Below, piece by piece: positions 1 through 7,281 of a DNA stretch of 64,000 bases. Where the stretch lies: contig JAEZTC010000013.1 in the NCBI GenBank assembly GCA_023421675.1, forward strand, positions 434,001 to 498,000, written 5' to 3'. The notes beneath the pieces were generated by a model. It was not told the origin of the DNA and did no database searches. It saw nothing but the letters and a program-made list of their open reading frames with translations. The DNA is from Bacillota bacterium (GTDB lineage Bacteria; Bacillota; Clostridia; Acetivibrionales; JANLFN01). Both the position numbers and the translations under genes were made by a program. The stretch's first letter is position 1, and each line of letters starts with the position of its first letter.

Positions 1-1686
1 GGCGAGGAGCAGACATATGTCATTGTGGCGTCCGATGCGTACAGAGTCAGCAACAATAATCATACCAATGCGGGTGTGTACCCGGTAACGGTGGAGCTGA
101 CAGACAAAGCAAATACGCAATGGGCAGAAGACAAGGATACTAACAATAAAACCTTTGATTTTGTTATCCAAAAGGTCTCGGCTACAGTGACTGCGGACAA
201 TAAGAGCAAGATTGAAGGTGAAGCCAATCCTGTATTTACATTCACTACCAATGGCTTCGTAAACGGAGAGAGCATAATCGGCGTCACCTTTAACTTGACG
301 GGAACCACCATTACTCCTGAGGGCGGCATGGTTTCCGGTGGTGGAAACGACAATTATAACATTACCTATGAAGCGGGGACGCTGACCATCAGACCTGCTC
401 AGGAGGTTCTGGCAGAAACCATCTCAGCTGCAACAATTGCCAAAACCGGTGTCATTGCTTCAGACAAAACAGCTAGTGAAGTGCCCAACGGGCAGAAATT
501 TGTGTCTACCGCCCTCATGACCGCTCTGAACATGGCTATTGCGGATGCGCAACAGATTTCTGAAGCAGATCCTGTCTTAGATGCTATTACGGCGCTGAAC
601 AATGCACTCCAAGCGTTTATCGATGGCATCCAGGTCGGCACCATGCCTATTTCCTCCGGCGGCGGCTTTGCCCCCCCGATTGCTCCTGTCACTGAGATTC
701 CCAATGGCGGCAGCACGACTGGCTCTAATATTGATTTGCTCATTTCCGAAGATAAAACCCTGACTGTAGAAGCAGACACAGGCGCAAAGCTGGTGTTTGA
801 CACTGAAGCCCTCAAGGGCATTGTCGGCCAGACCTTGAGTGATGTAAAGGTGGAGATGAAGGATGTTTCTCCCGCACATCAGGAAAACCTACCCGGCAAG
901 CAGGTGTTTTCACTGACGGTTTCCTCCGGCAGCAGCACAATCACGAATTTCAGTGGTGCAGTCACCGTAACCCTGCCTTATACACTTAAGGACGGAGAAT
1001 CGGCACGGGACGTAACCGTCTGGTACCTATCAAGCGACGGCACCATGACTGAGATTCCTTGCACCTATGACCCGGCAAAAGGGCTTGCGACCTTTAAGGT
1101 CATGCACTTCTCCCTGTATGTTGTGGGTGTTAACATGTTCTGGGTCAACCCATTTACCGATGTAAGGGAAAGCGACTGGTTCTGCGGCGCGGTAGAGTTT
1201 GTCAACCGTAACGGTCTGATGCAGGGAGTTGGCGGCACTGCTTTCAGCCCCAATATGACCGTTACGCGCAGCATGCTCGTCAGCATCCTCTGGCGACTGG
1301 AAAACGAGCCGGCAGCGACAAAAACCATGTCCTTCACCGACATTACAGACAGCAAGTGGTACGCAAAAGCAGTGGCCTGGGCGGCATCAAAGGAAATTGT
1401 AACAGGCTATGACGGCAAGTTCGATCCCGACGGCACGCTCACCCGCGAGCAACTGGCGTCAATTCTCTATCGCTATGCTGCATATAAAAGCTATGATGTG
1501 AGCGCAGGGGACAGCCTCTCTGCTTATGCAGACAAGCCCTCCAGTTGGGCAGTTTCGAGCGTGAGCTGGGCCGTGGCCGAAGGCCTGATAAAAGGCAGTG
1601 GTAGCAGACTTGACCCGAAGAGCGGCGCCACCCGCGCTCAGTCGGCAGCTATATTGCAAAGATTTATTGAAAACATAGCAAAGTAA
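1..1686 (+). CDS. S-layer homology (SLH) domain surface protein, 5'-truncated
   Basis: The frame is open from the first base, so the start lies upstream of the window. The visible part begins in an extracellular Ig-like/MBG-type region (an MBG-like repeat ends near NYNITYEAGTLTI). An Ala-rich helical FIVAR-like stretch, a Gly-rich linker and a beta-rich domain follow. Three SLH repeats close the protein, beginning near FTDVRESDWF, FTDITDSKWY and YADKPSSWAV. SLH triplets bind pyruvylated secondary wall polymer and anchor proteins to the envelope, so this is an exported cell-surface protein. Its base composition is clearly more GC-rich than everything downstream, which suggests horizontal acquisition or a distinct genomic neighbourhood. 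The binding target of the N-terminal part cannot be judged from this fragment. Confidence 0.9.
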   Translation, partial: GEEQTYVIVASDAYRVSNNNHTNAGVYPVTVELTDKANTQWAEDKDTNNKTFDFVIQKVSATVTADNKSKIEGEANPVFTFTTNGFVNGESIIGVTFNLTGTTITPEGGMVSGGGNDNYNITYEAGTLTIRPAQEVLAETISAATIAKTGVIASDKTASEVPNGQKFVSTALMTALNMAIADAQQISEADPVLDAITALNNALQAFIDGIQVGTMPISSGGGFAPPIAPVTEIPNGGSTTGSNIDLLISEDKTLTVEADTGAKLVFDTEALKGIVGQTLSDVKVEMKDVSPAHQENLPGKQVFSLTVSSGSSTITNFSGAVTVTLPYTLKDGESARDVTVWYLSSDGTMTEIPCTYDPAKGLATFKVMHFSLYVVGVNMFWVNPFTDVRESDWFCGAVEFVNRNGLMQGVGGTAFSPNMTVTRSMLVSILWRLENEPAATKTMSFTDITDSKWYAKAVAWAASKEIVTGYDGKFDPDGTLTREQLASILYRYAAYKSYDVSAGDSLSAYADKPSSWAVSSVSWAVAEGLIKGSGSRLDPKSGATRAQSAAILQRFIENIAK

Positions 1687-1700
1687 ATAACATAGTATAC

Positions 1701-1737
1701 AAAAGCAGAGGAAGGCGTATGCCCCCTCTGCTTTTTC
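1701..1737 (+). terminator. Rho-independent terminator of the SLH gene
   Basis: An AAAGCAGAGG arm pairs with CCTCTGCTTT and is followed by a short T run, 15 bases after the SLH stop codon. Confidence 0.8.
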
Positions 1738-1914
1738 ACGAGTAATTTTATTATAATCATTCGCCAATTGTATCAATAGTCAAAGGCCTCAAACCAGTCC
1801 CGCTCTCGAGCTGCATCGATTGCTTTCTATTGTGGAATGTGTTTATGGAGAGAGGATTTGGAACCACGGAAGGCAGGAGGTGAAAGGAAAATGCAAAGCA
1901 TCTAAACTAGTTAA
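1738..1914. other. Intergenic stretch with a possible decayed coding remnant
   Basis: No intact gene is visible between the SLH terminator and the promoter of the next gene. On the minus strand, 1773-1826 encodes KAIDAARERDWFEAFDY before a TGA and just after an in-frame TAG. It looks like a charged, coding-like C-terminus cut off from its gene. On the plus strand a GGAGGTG site precedes only a four-codon reading frame (MQSI). This may be a scar between the GC-rich left end and the AT-rich remainder. Confidence 0.2.
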
Positions 1915-1943
1915 TTAACTGTTTTTGTGATATGTTATATAAT
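1915..1943 (+). promoter_or_regulatory. Candidate sigma-A promoter for the lipoprotein gene
   Basis: TTAACT (1915-1920), a 17-base spacer and TATAAT (1938-1943) lie about 60 bases before the 2006 start codon. Confidence 0.45.
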
Positions 1944-2005
1944 GTCAAACCAAAATTCCTTTGATGGATTGAAATAGGATTATTTATCCTTGTTGAGGTG
2001 ATTCC

Positions 2006-2707
2006 ATGAAAAAAATACTGACATTATTAATTTTAAGTTTAATATTTCTTAGTGTAATTGGGTGTTCAGATAAAAAATCAGAAAGTGAAATAAAGACCAG
2101 AGAATATTTAAAGGGTCATTATCCCGGTTATAATTTTGAATTAGCATTAACAGATGGAGATAAGGAAGGAATCTCCTACTGGGCTACTGAAAAAAACCAT
2201 AAAAGTATATCTTCATATATTACATATTATCCGAAGAACGGACAAATAAAAGAGAACATACCTGTAGCTCTTATTTCCAATGAATTTGAACAATATATAA
2301 GCAATAAAATAAAGAAATCCTTTCTCAATAGCAAGGTTTATATGTTAAAGGAAAACAGTATAGATAACTGGAGCTCCTGGAACCAGTATGAGTATTCATT
2401 AGAAAACTATTTAAAATATCTAGAACAATACGATGTAAGCGGTAAGAAATTTGTTGTTGTTCTCGATAGTAAAACTTATAATCAAAAAATAAATCAACTT
2501 AATGACTTATATTCTGATATTGAAAAGTATCATTATATATCCCTGCGGTTACTCTATGTACCAACAAAATATGAAGCCGAAGCAGATAAATACTTTAAAG
2601 GTTCTGGATTTGAACTGGATACGCCGTTTTATAAATCTCATACATCGGATGAGTGGGTTTATGTCTGGGGAAGCAAGGGAAATAGGTACTTGCATTATAG
2701 CAAATAG
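2006..2707 (+). CDS. Putative lipoprotein of unknown function
   Basis: A 233-residue protein with a lipoprotein signal peptide: a short KK-containing n-region, a hydrophobic core and a lipobox SVIGC with Cys near residue 20, so it is probably tethered to the outer face of the membrane. The rest is charged, Tyr/Lys-rich and has no motif I recognise. The ATG follows TTGAGGTGATTCC, a good ribosome site. It stands alone between its own candidate promoter and a strong bidirectional terminator. Codon use is AT-rich like the bulk of the window, unlike the SLH gene to its left. I cannot assign a function. Confidence 0.8.
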   Translation: MKKILTLLILSLIFLSVIGCSDKKSESEIKTREYLKGHYPGYNFELALTDGDKEGISYWATEKNHKSISSYITYYPKNGQIKENIPVALISNEFEQYISNKIKKSFLNSKVYMLKENSIDNWSSWNQYEYSLENYLKYLEQYDVSGKKFVVVLDSKTYNQKINQLNDLYSDIEKYHYISLRLLYVPTKYEAEADKYFKGSGFELDTPFYKSHTSDEWVYVWGSKGNRYLHYSK

Positions 2708-2760
2708 TGAATAATAAAGACGCTCTTCTATTTTTCAGTTATTACTTCATCAATGCATTA

Positions 2761-2799
2761 AAAAAGCAGCCTGATTTTCAACAATCAGGCTGCTTTTAA
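2761..2799. terminator. Bidirectional terminator
   Basis: The AAAAGCAGCCTGATT arm pairs perfectly with AATCAGGCTGCTTTT around a six-base loop. Both ends are A/T runs, so it can end the lipoprotein gene on the plus strand and the small gene at 2828-2929 on the minus strand. Confidence 0.85.
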
Positions 2800-2827
2800 T
2801 ACATCTTATGGATTTCTCTTTTAAATA

Positions 2828-2929
2828 TCAGCATGCTGGTCCAGTGCAGCCCCAGAACAAAAGCAAAAATACGAGGATAAAGAATAATATTGTTGCATTA
2901 CCGAAAAATCCATCACATCTTTCTTCCAT
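2828..2929 (-). CDS. 33-residue Cys-containing hydrophobic small protein
   Basis: A very short gene, MEERCDGFFGNATILFFILV... ending GCTGPAC, whose ATG sits seven bases after a perfect GGAGG. The layout is a charged N-terminus with one Cys, a single hydrophobic helix of about 16 residues (TILFFILVFLLLFWG), and a Cys-x-x-x-x-Cys tail. Endospore formers carry many tiny hydrophobic proteins of this general style, some linked to sporulation; membership of a specific family is inference. The ribosome site, the dedicated downstream terminator and the compact one-helix layout argue that it is real. The longer plus-strand frame over the same DNA is a shadow without a ribosome site. Confidence 0.6.
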   Translation of the reverse strand: MEERCDGFFGNATILFFILVFLLLFWGCTGPAC

Positions 2930-3047
2930 AATTAAGCCTCCTATTACTATTACTATACTACTATTTTATGTGAACTTATGTCCCACTGTTACCTATTCAC
3001 AATTTTAGTGCACCTATTAACATTGTAGATTAGAATAACCTATTTAT

Positions 3048-3076
3048 TTGAACTTCAAAATACTTATAGCTATAAT
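3048..3076 (+). promoter_or_regulatory. Sigma-A promoter of the encapsulin operon
   Basis: TTGAAC (3048-3053), a 17-base spacer and a perfect TATAAT (3071-3076). The predicted transcript would have a leader of about 110 bases before the shell gene. No sulfur-responsive riboswitch or T-box is recognisable in that leader; it contains only the short palindrome CCTATAGG. Confidence 0.65.
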
Positions 3077-3193
3077 AAGTTGGTTATTTACATATATTAT
3101 GTTAATCACTTCGGTGCCTATAGGTACATATATTGAAACATATAAGACTATTGCTGAAAATTAATGACTTAAATAGCATGTGAGGTGTTAAAA

Positions 3194-4180
3194 ATGGGTT
3201 TTAATGAGTATCCCACATACCAATGCAGTTTGAACCCCACTACAGCAAAGAACCTGTCAAACAGTACTATTTCTCTTCCAATGATGGAATCAATTACACC
3301 AAGGTGGCTGTTGACATTTCTTCCGTGGGTAGCGGTTGAGGCTGGTGTTTATAGATTAAACAAGGTTAAAAAGTGCAGAGAAATAAGAGAAAACGAGGAA
3401 GAATATTGTGAAAAGCAGCCTGAGCTTTATTTCAGCCATCTGGGTGAGCACGAGATTCCCCAAACCTACCCGGATTATGAGGAACATCCGCAGGAGTATA
3501 CACTGAGTTTGGTCCAAACTATCTTAAGAGTGAATGGTCAGGTCACAGACTTGTTCAATTCACCTATAAATCAGCTGCAGCAGCAGATGAGGCTTACCAT
3601 AGAAGCAATGAAAGAACGGCAGGAATGGGAAATTATAAATAACAGGGATTTTGGACTGTTGAATTGTGTTTCGCCATCAATGAGGGTACAGTCCAGGTGT
3701 GGGACTCCGACACCGGATGATATGGATGAATTGCTTGCAAAGGTATGGAAAAAACCTGCATTCTTTCTGGCACATCCAAAAGCTATAGCAGCGTTCGGAC
3801 GTGAGTGCACGAGAAGAGGAGTTCCCCCTGCAACAGTTAATCTTTATGGTTCACCCTTTTTAACATGGAGAGGAGTTCCTATAGTTCCTTGTGATAAGCT
3901 GTTGGTTGATGGTAAAGCCTGTAGTAATTCAAGTTCAGGAAAAACCAATATTTTATTGATGAGAGTTGGAGAACGGGAACAGGGTGTTATTGGACTACAT
4001 CAGCCCGGCATACCTGAAGAAGGTGCTGTCCCCAGCTTATCGGTACATTTCGGCGGAATAGATAACAGGGGTATAGCTTCCTACATTATGACTCTTTATT
4101 TTAGTACGGCAGTTTTGACAAATGACGCACTTGGTGTTCTTGAAAATGTAGAGGTAGGCGCATATCATGAATACGAATAG
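3194..4180 (+). CDS. Family 2A encapsulin nanocompartment shell protein (SrpI-like)
   Basis: Encodes a 328-residue HK97-fold shell protein of the family once called major membrane protein I / SrpI. Diagnostic blocks seen: SITPRWLLTFLPWVAVEAG near residue 35, DYEEHPQEYTLS, SPINQLQQQMRLTIE, ERQEWEIINN, GTPTPDDMDELLAKVWKKP, FFLAHPKAIAAFGRECTRRG, FLTWRGVPIVP, and the C-terminal SVHFGGIDNRGIASYIMTLYFS ... AVLTNDALGVLE. There is no cyclic-nucleotide-binding insertion, which separates 2A from 2B shells. Subunits of this family assemble into protein cages that enclose a cysteine desulfurase. The ATG at 3194 is preferred over the GTG at 3185 because GAGGTG lies six bases before it. The stop overlaps the next gene's start by 14 bases, so shell and cargo are probably translationally coupled. 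Confidence 0.95.
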   Translation: MGFNEYPTYQCSLNPTTAKNLSNSTISLPMMESITPRWLLTFLPWVAVEAGVYRLNKVKKCREIRENEEEYCEKQPELYFSHLGEHEIPQTYPDYEEHPQEYTLSLVQTILRVNGQVTDLFNSPINQLQQQMRLTIEAMKERQEWEIINNRDFGLLNCVSPSMRVQSRCGTPTPDDMDELLAKVWKKPAFFLAHPKAIAAFGRECTRRGVPPATVNLYGSPFLTWRGVPIVPCDKLLVDGKACSNSSSGKTNILLMRVGEREQGVIGLHQPGIPEEGAVPSLSVHFGGIDNRGIASYIMTLYFSTAVLTNDALGVLENVEVGAYHEYE

Positions 4181-5681
4181 AAATAACGATTATGGTCTCA
4201 ATATGATAAGACAGCTCGCGAATGACCTTTATAGAGAAGATTTGCCCAATGAAATACTGGAGCAGTTTGAAGTCTTGAAAACAGAAGCGGATGGAAGCAG
4301 TGCAAGGCAGCATTCTGTATTGCCTACTGAAAGTAATAAGCTTTCTCAGAAGCCGGAAACTTTTCAAAGCAAAAAAGTTACTGCTGAAAGTTCATATTAT
4401 TTTTCACCCGGTTATCAGTCAATAGAGGAGACAAGTCAATCTGAAAGCTTTTATTATAATCCTGGTTTGGATGTTTACTCCATTCGAAAGGATTTCCCGA
4501 TACTTCAAAGAAGGGTAAACGGGAAACCATTAGTATGGCTTGATAACTCTGCAACTACCCAAAAACCTTTAAGTGTGATTAATGAACTGAACAGATATTA
4601 CAGCGAATACAATTCCAATATACATCGAGGTGCGCATACTCTGGCAAAACTGGCTACCGAAGCATATGAAAAAGCACGTCGGAAGGTACAGAATTTCATA
4701 GGTGCATCTTGCTCAGAAGAAATTATTTTTTTGCGGGGTACAACAGAGGCTATAAACCTTGTTGCAGAAAGCTTCGGGGGAATGAGCATAAATGCAGGAG
4801 ACGAAATATTATTATCGGTAGCGGAGCATCACTCAAATATTGTACCATGGCAGAAGCTGCAGCAGCAAAAAGGTGCAGTAATAAAAGTAATACCTTTAAA
4901 CGATCGCGGAGAAATTATTCTGGATGAATATGAAAGGCTTTTATCTCCAAGAACAAAGATAGTGGCTATAACACATGTTTCCAATGTTTTGGGAACAGTC
5001 AACCCAATTAAAATGGTGGTTGAAATGGCACACAGGCATGGGGCTTGTGTACTTGTAGATGGAGCACAGTCTGTACCTCATGTGCGTGTGGATGTTACTG
5101 AATTAGATGCTGATTTTTATGCTTTTTCGGGTCATAAGGTTTATGGACCTACAGGAATCGGGGTATTATACGGCAAAAAAGCTTTGCTGGAAAAGATGCC
5201 GCCATGGCAAAGAGGAGGCGGTATGATACAAAATGTTACATTTGACCAGACTACTTATAACAGTCTTCCTTATAAGTTCGAAGCTGGTACGGGCAACATT
5301 GCTGATGCTGTGGGTTTGGGTGCAGCTATAGATTATTTGAAAAACATAGGTATGGATATGGTAGAGCGCCATGAAAAAGAATTGACCGTTTATGCTATGG
5401 AAAAGCTTTATCAGATTCCGGGGGTGCATTTAATAGGTACAGCTCCAAATAAAATCAGTGTTATATCTTTTACAATTGATAGAATAAACCCCGAAAATGC
5501 AGCAAAACTATTGAATGAAGATGGTATTGCTGTCCGCGCAGGACATCACTGCGCACAGCCGGTACTAAGAAGATTTGGTTTAAACAGTTCAATCAGGGCA
5601 TCACTTGGCATATACAATTCCAGGGAGGATGTTGACTGTTTAGTAAATTCAGTCTTAAAAATATCCAAATATTATAATTAA
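4167..5681 (+). CDS. Family 2A encapsulin cargo: SufS-type cysteine desulfurase with N-terminal loading domain
   Basis: A 504-residue class V PLP aminotransferase-fold enzyme that removes sulfur from L-cysteine, giving alanine and an enzyme persulfide. The catalytic domain starts near residue 103 (YSIRKDFPIL). The PLP lysine is K324 in SGHKVYGP and the persulfide cysteine is C462 in RAGHHCAQP; LDNSATTQKP and EHHSNIVPW are also intact. Residues 1-102 are absent from ordinary SufS and look disordered, with an amphipathic segment (MIRQLANDLY, 13-22) and two related motifs, SSYYFSPGY (75-83) and ESFYYNPGL (93-101). In this cargo family such extensions direct encapsulation; which motif docks is inference. 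A GAGGTAGG site inside the shell gene precedes the ATG. No suf/isc scaffold, cysE or rhodanese gene is adjacent. Confidence 0.95.
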   Translation: MNTNRNNDYGLNMIRQLANDLYREDLPNEILEQFEVLKTEADGSSARQHSVLPTESNKLSQKPETFQSKKVTAESSYYFSPGYQSIEETSQSESFYYNPGLDVYSIRKDFPILQRRVNGKPLVWLDNSATTQKPLSVINELNRYYSEYNSNIHRGAHTLAKLATEAYEKARRKVQNFIGASCSEEIIFLRGTTEAINLVAESFGGMSINAGDEILLSVAEHHSNIVPWQKLQQQKGAVIKVIPLNDRGEIILDEYERLLSPRTKIVAITHVSNVLGTVNPIKMVVEMAHRHGACVLVDGAQSVPHVRVDVTELDADFYAFSGHKVYGPTGIGVLYGKKALLEKMPPWQRGGGMIQNVTFDQTTYNSLPYKFEAGTGNIADAVGLGAAIDYLKNIGMDMVERHEKELTVYAMEKLYQIPGVHLIGTAPNKISVISFTIDRINPENAAKLLNEDGIAVRAGHHCAQPVLRRFGLNSSIRASLGIYNSREDVDCLVNSVLKISKYYN

Positions 5682-5727
5682 TTCAACTCGGAATGTTTTG
5701 CTGGGTAATCAATTCAAATCAAACAAG

Positions 5728-5759
5728 AAACAGCTTACTTTTAAATGAGCTGTTTTTTC
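5728..5759 (+). terminator. Terminator of the encapsulin operon
   Basis: AAACAGCT pairs with AGCTGTTT around a 12-base loop and is followed by a T run, 46 bases after the desulfurase stop. It bounds the operon to two genes. Confidence 0.75.
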
Positions 5760-5865
5760 TTATGCGTAAACAATAAATAATTACAAAATAATACATCCCA
5801 TAATTACATAATATTGTATAATATTTATTGGCGTTATGGATACGGGTTACATATGGGGGAAAAGT

Positions 5866-6840
5866 ATGAAAAGGTTAGCTGCTATTGTTATTATTTTTGT
5901 ATTTATATTTATTAATTCTTTGCCTATGGTCTTTGCTGAAGGAAATACCTCCGGTTCAACCGAAAAGATTTATATAGTATATGATAGCAGTAAGCTATTA
6001 ATCAGTTCCAAGTATGGTGATAAGTATTTGTGGATGAAGTTTGCCCCTTGCGGACCTAATAATATTTTTAGCTTGTCTGGGTTGTACCTTAGCAAGTACC
6101 AGGAGCCTGACTTATCCAAAACTTATTCAACGATGGTTAGCTCCTGCAGTGACTGGATAGGACCGTATTCCTTTGTTGACAAGGATTATGCACCTTCGAG
6201 GGATCAAAACTTTACCGGAGGCTGGCATAGCGGTATAATTAATGGAAAAACAGTCAGAACAGGGTATTCAAAATATGTTAATCTATATATCAACTCGAAA
6301 ATTGTTAAGTATGGTTTTAAGGGCTACTGTGAATCTGCAGTCGTAAAAGTAGCAAATTATTTGAAAGCACACAATACTGTTAATATAAACAAAGATTCAC
6401 TGTACGAACATGTCGAATATACTATAACACCTTGCAGGATAGGAGTTAACGTAGAATTTACAGCGTTGGATAATATAAATATTCTCAGATACTATGGACT
6501 GCAGGGTCTGGATTATTATTGGAAAGGAAAGGTTGTTTACGGTAATAGCCAATCTGAAGCAACTTCAAGTTCTGTATCAAGTAATTCCGGAAAAAAATCA
6601 CTTTATCCCGATGTTTCAACTATAACGGTATTTACAAAAGATCAAGGTGAATTTATGGAAATGGGAATAGATAGAAGTGCTGGCATCGGTGATATGAGGT
6701 ATGTAGGGGAAGATCAGCCATGTGCGTTTACAGAATCATATAAAAAGTCATATTTCAGTCTCGTTTTCGGAAAAGAATTCCTGATGTCCAAAAATGACAA
6801 GGCAAGCTGGTCGGGATATTATAGGTTTGGGACGAATTAG
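5866..6840 (+). CDS. Secreted protein of unknown function
   Basis: About 324 residues from the ATG at 5866, chosen because GGGGGA lies five bases before it and because the protein then begins with a textbook signal peptide (MKRLAAIVIIFVF... ending VFA/EG). The upstream in-frame ATG at 5836 would put ten residues ahead of that signal. The mature part is Tyr-, Ser- and Lys-rich, with two Cys close to Pro or Ser, and has a Ser-rich linker (EATSSSVSSNSG) near residue 240 separating two presumed globular parts. No catalytic or binding motif is recognisable. There is no lipobox, LPxTG or SLH anchor, so it is probably released or loosely wall-bound. It follows the encapsulin terminator and is likely a separate transcript. 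Confidence 0.7.
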   Translation: MKRLAAIVIIFVFIFINSLPMVFAEGNTSGSTEKIYIVYDSSKLLISSKYGDKYLWMKFAPCGPNNIFSLSGLYLSKYQEPDLSKTYSTMVSSCSDWIGPYSFVDKDYAPSRDQNFTGGWHSGIINGKTVRTGYSKYVNLYINSKIVKYGFKGYCESAVVKVANYLKAHNTVNINKDSLYEHVEYTITPCRIGVNVEFTALDNINILRYYGLQGLDYYWKGKVVYGNSQSEATSSSVSSNSGKKSLYPDVSTITVFTKDQGEFMEMGIDRSAGIGDMRYVGEDQPCAFTESYKKSYFSLVFGKEFLMSKNDKASWSGYYRFGTN

Positions 6841-6843
6841 TAC

Positions 6844-7059
6844 TCAACGAGTCTTTAGCTTCAGTCCTTTTTTGACTTTTCTTTGAGAAAGCCTGCGCAT
6901 TACTCCCTGCAAAATTAAAAATCCCACACTTGTAACTAAAAGAATAATAATAGTATTTATAAATGTATTATCAAGCTGGTAAATCGAATCCCAGAAGAAT
7001 ATTAAATTAAGCAGTACTGTAATAAAAAGCAGTGATATAACTATATAGGAAGTTTTCAT
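6844..7059 (-). CDS. Small two-helix membrane protein of unknown function
   Basis: A 71-residue protein with two predicted transmembrane helices (about residues 4-24 and 34-53) joined by a short loop, ending in a strongly basic tail (RRLSQRKVKKGLKLKTR) expected to stay in the cytoplasm. The ATG is preceded by GAGGTATAGAT, an acceptable ribosome site. It converges on the secreted-protein gene with three bases between the stops and has no obvious terminator. I do not recognise the family. Confidence 0.6.
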   Translation of the reverse strand: MKTSYIVISLLFITVLLNLIFFWDSIYQLDNTFINTIIILLVTSVGFLILQGVMRRLSQRKVKKGLKLKTR

Positions 7060-7281
7060 ATCTATACCTCATTTTAATTTAGAGTTTCTTAATCTTATTT
7101 TTGACCATAATTGTGTATAGCATGTATTAAAATTGTTAAGTTTTTATAAAACTTATTTTAATCCGTATTAATATTGGTATAACAAGTTTATATTGCTAAA
7201 AATAGAGCATTTGGGTATTATATTTAATGTATGTTTTAATAAAACCCATGAATTGTATAAAAGTAAATTTGGAGGCACATT

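Noticed and set aside
2808..3008. A 66-codon plus-strand frame in the gap before the encapsulin operon
   Set aside because: No ribosome site, and it overlaps antiparallel to the 33-residue minus-strand gene, which has a perfect one.
3077..3193. Riboswitch or T-box in the encapsulin leader
   Set aside because: No conserved T-box sequence, specifier stem or SAM core is visible; the only symmetry is a short CCTATAGG palindrome.
3194..4180. Phage capsid protein as the identity of the HK97-fold gene
   Set aside because: No portal, terminase, tail or integrase genes are nearby, and the protein carries SrpI-type family blocks with a desulfurase partner in the same operon.
4167..5681. Ordinary SufS of a SUF cluster
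   Set aside because: No sufB, sufC, sufD or sufU is adjacent, and the 102-residue N-terminal extension is not found in housekeeping SufS.
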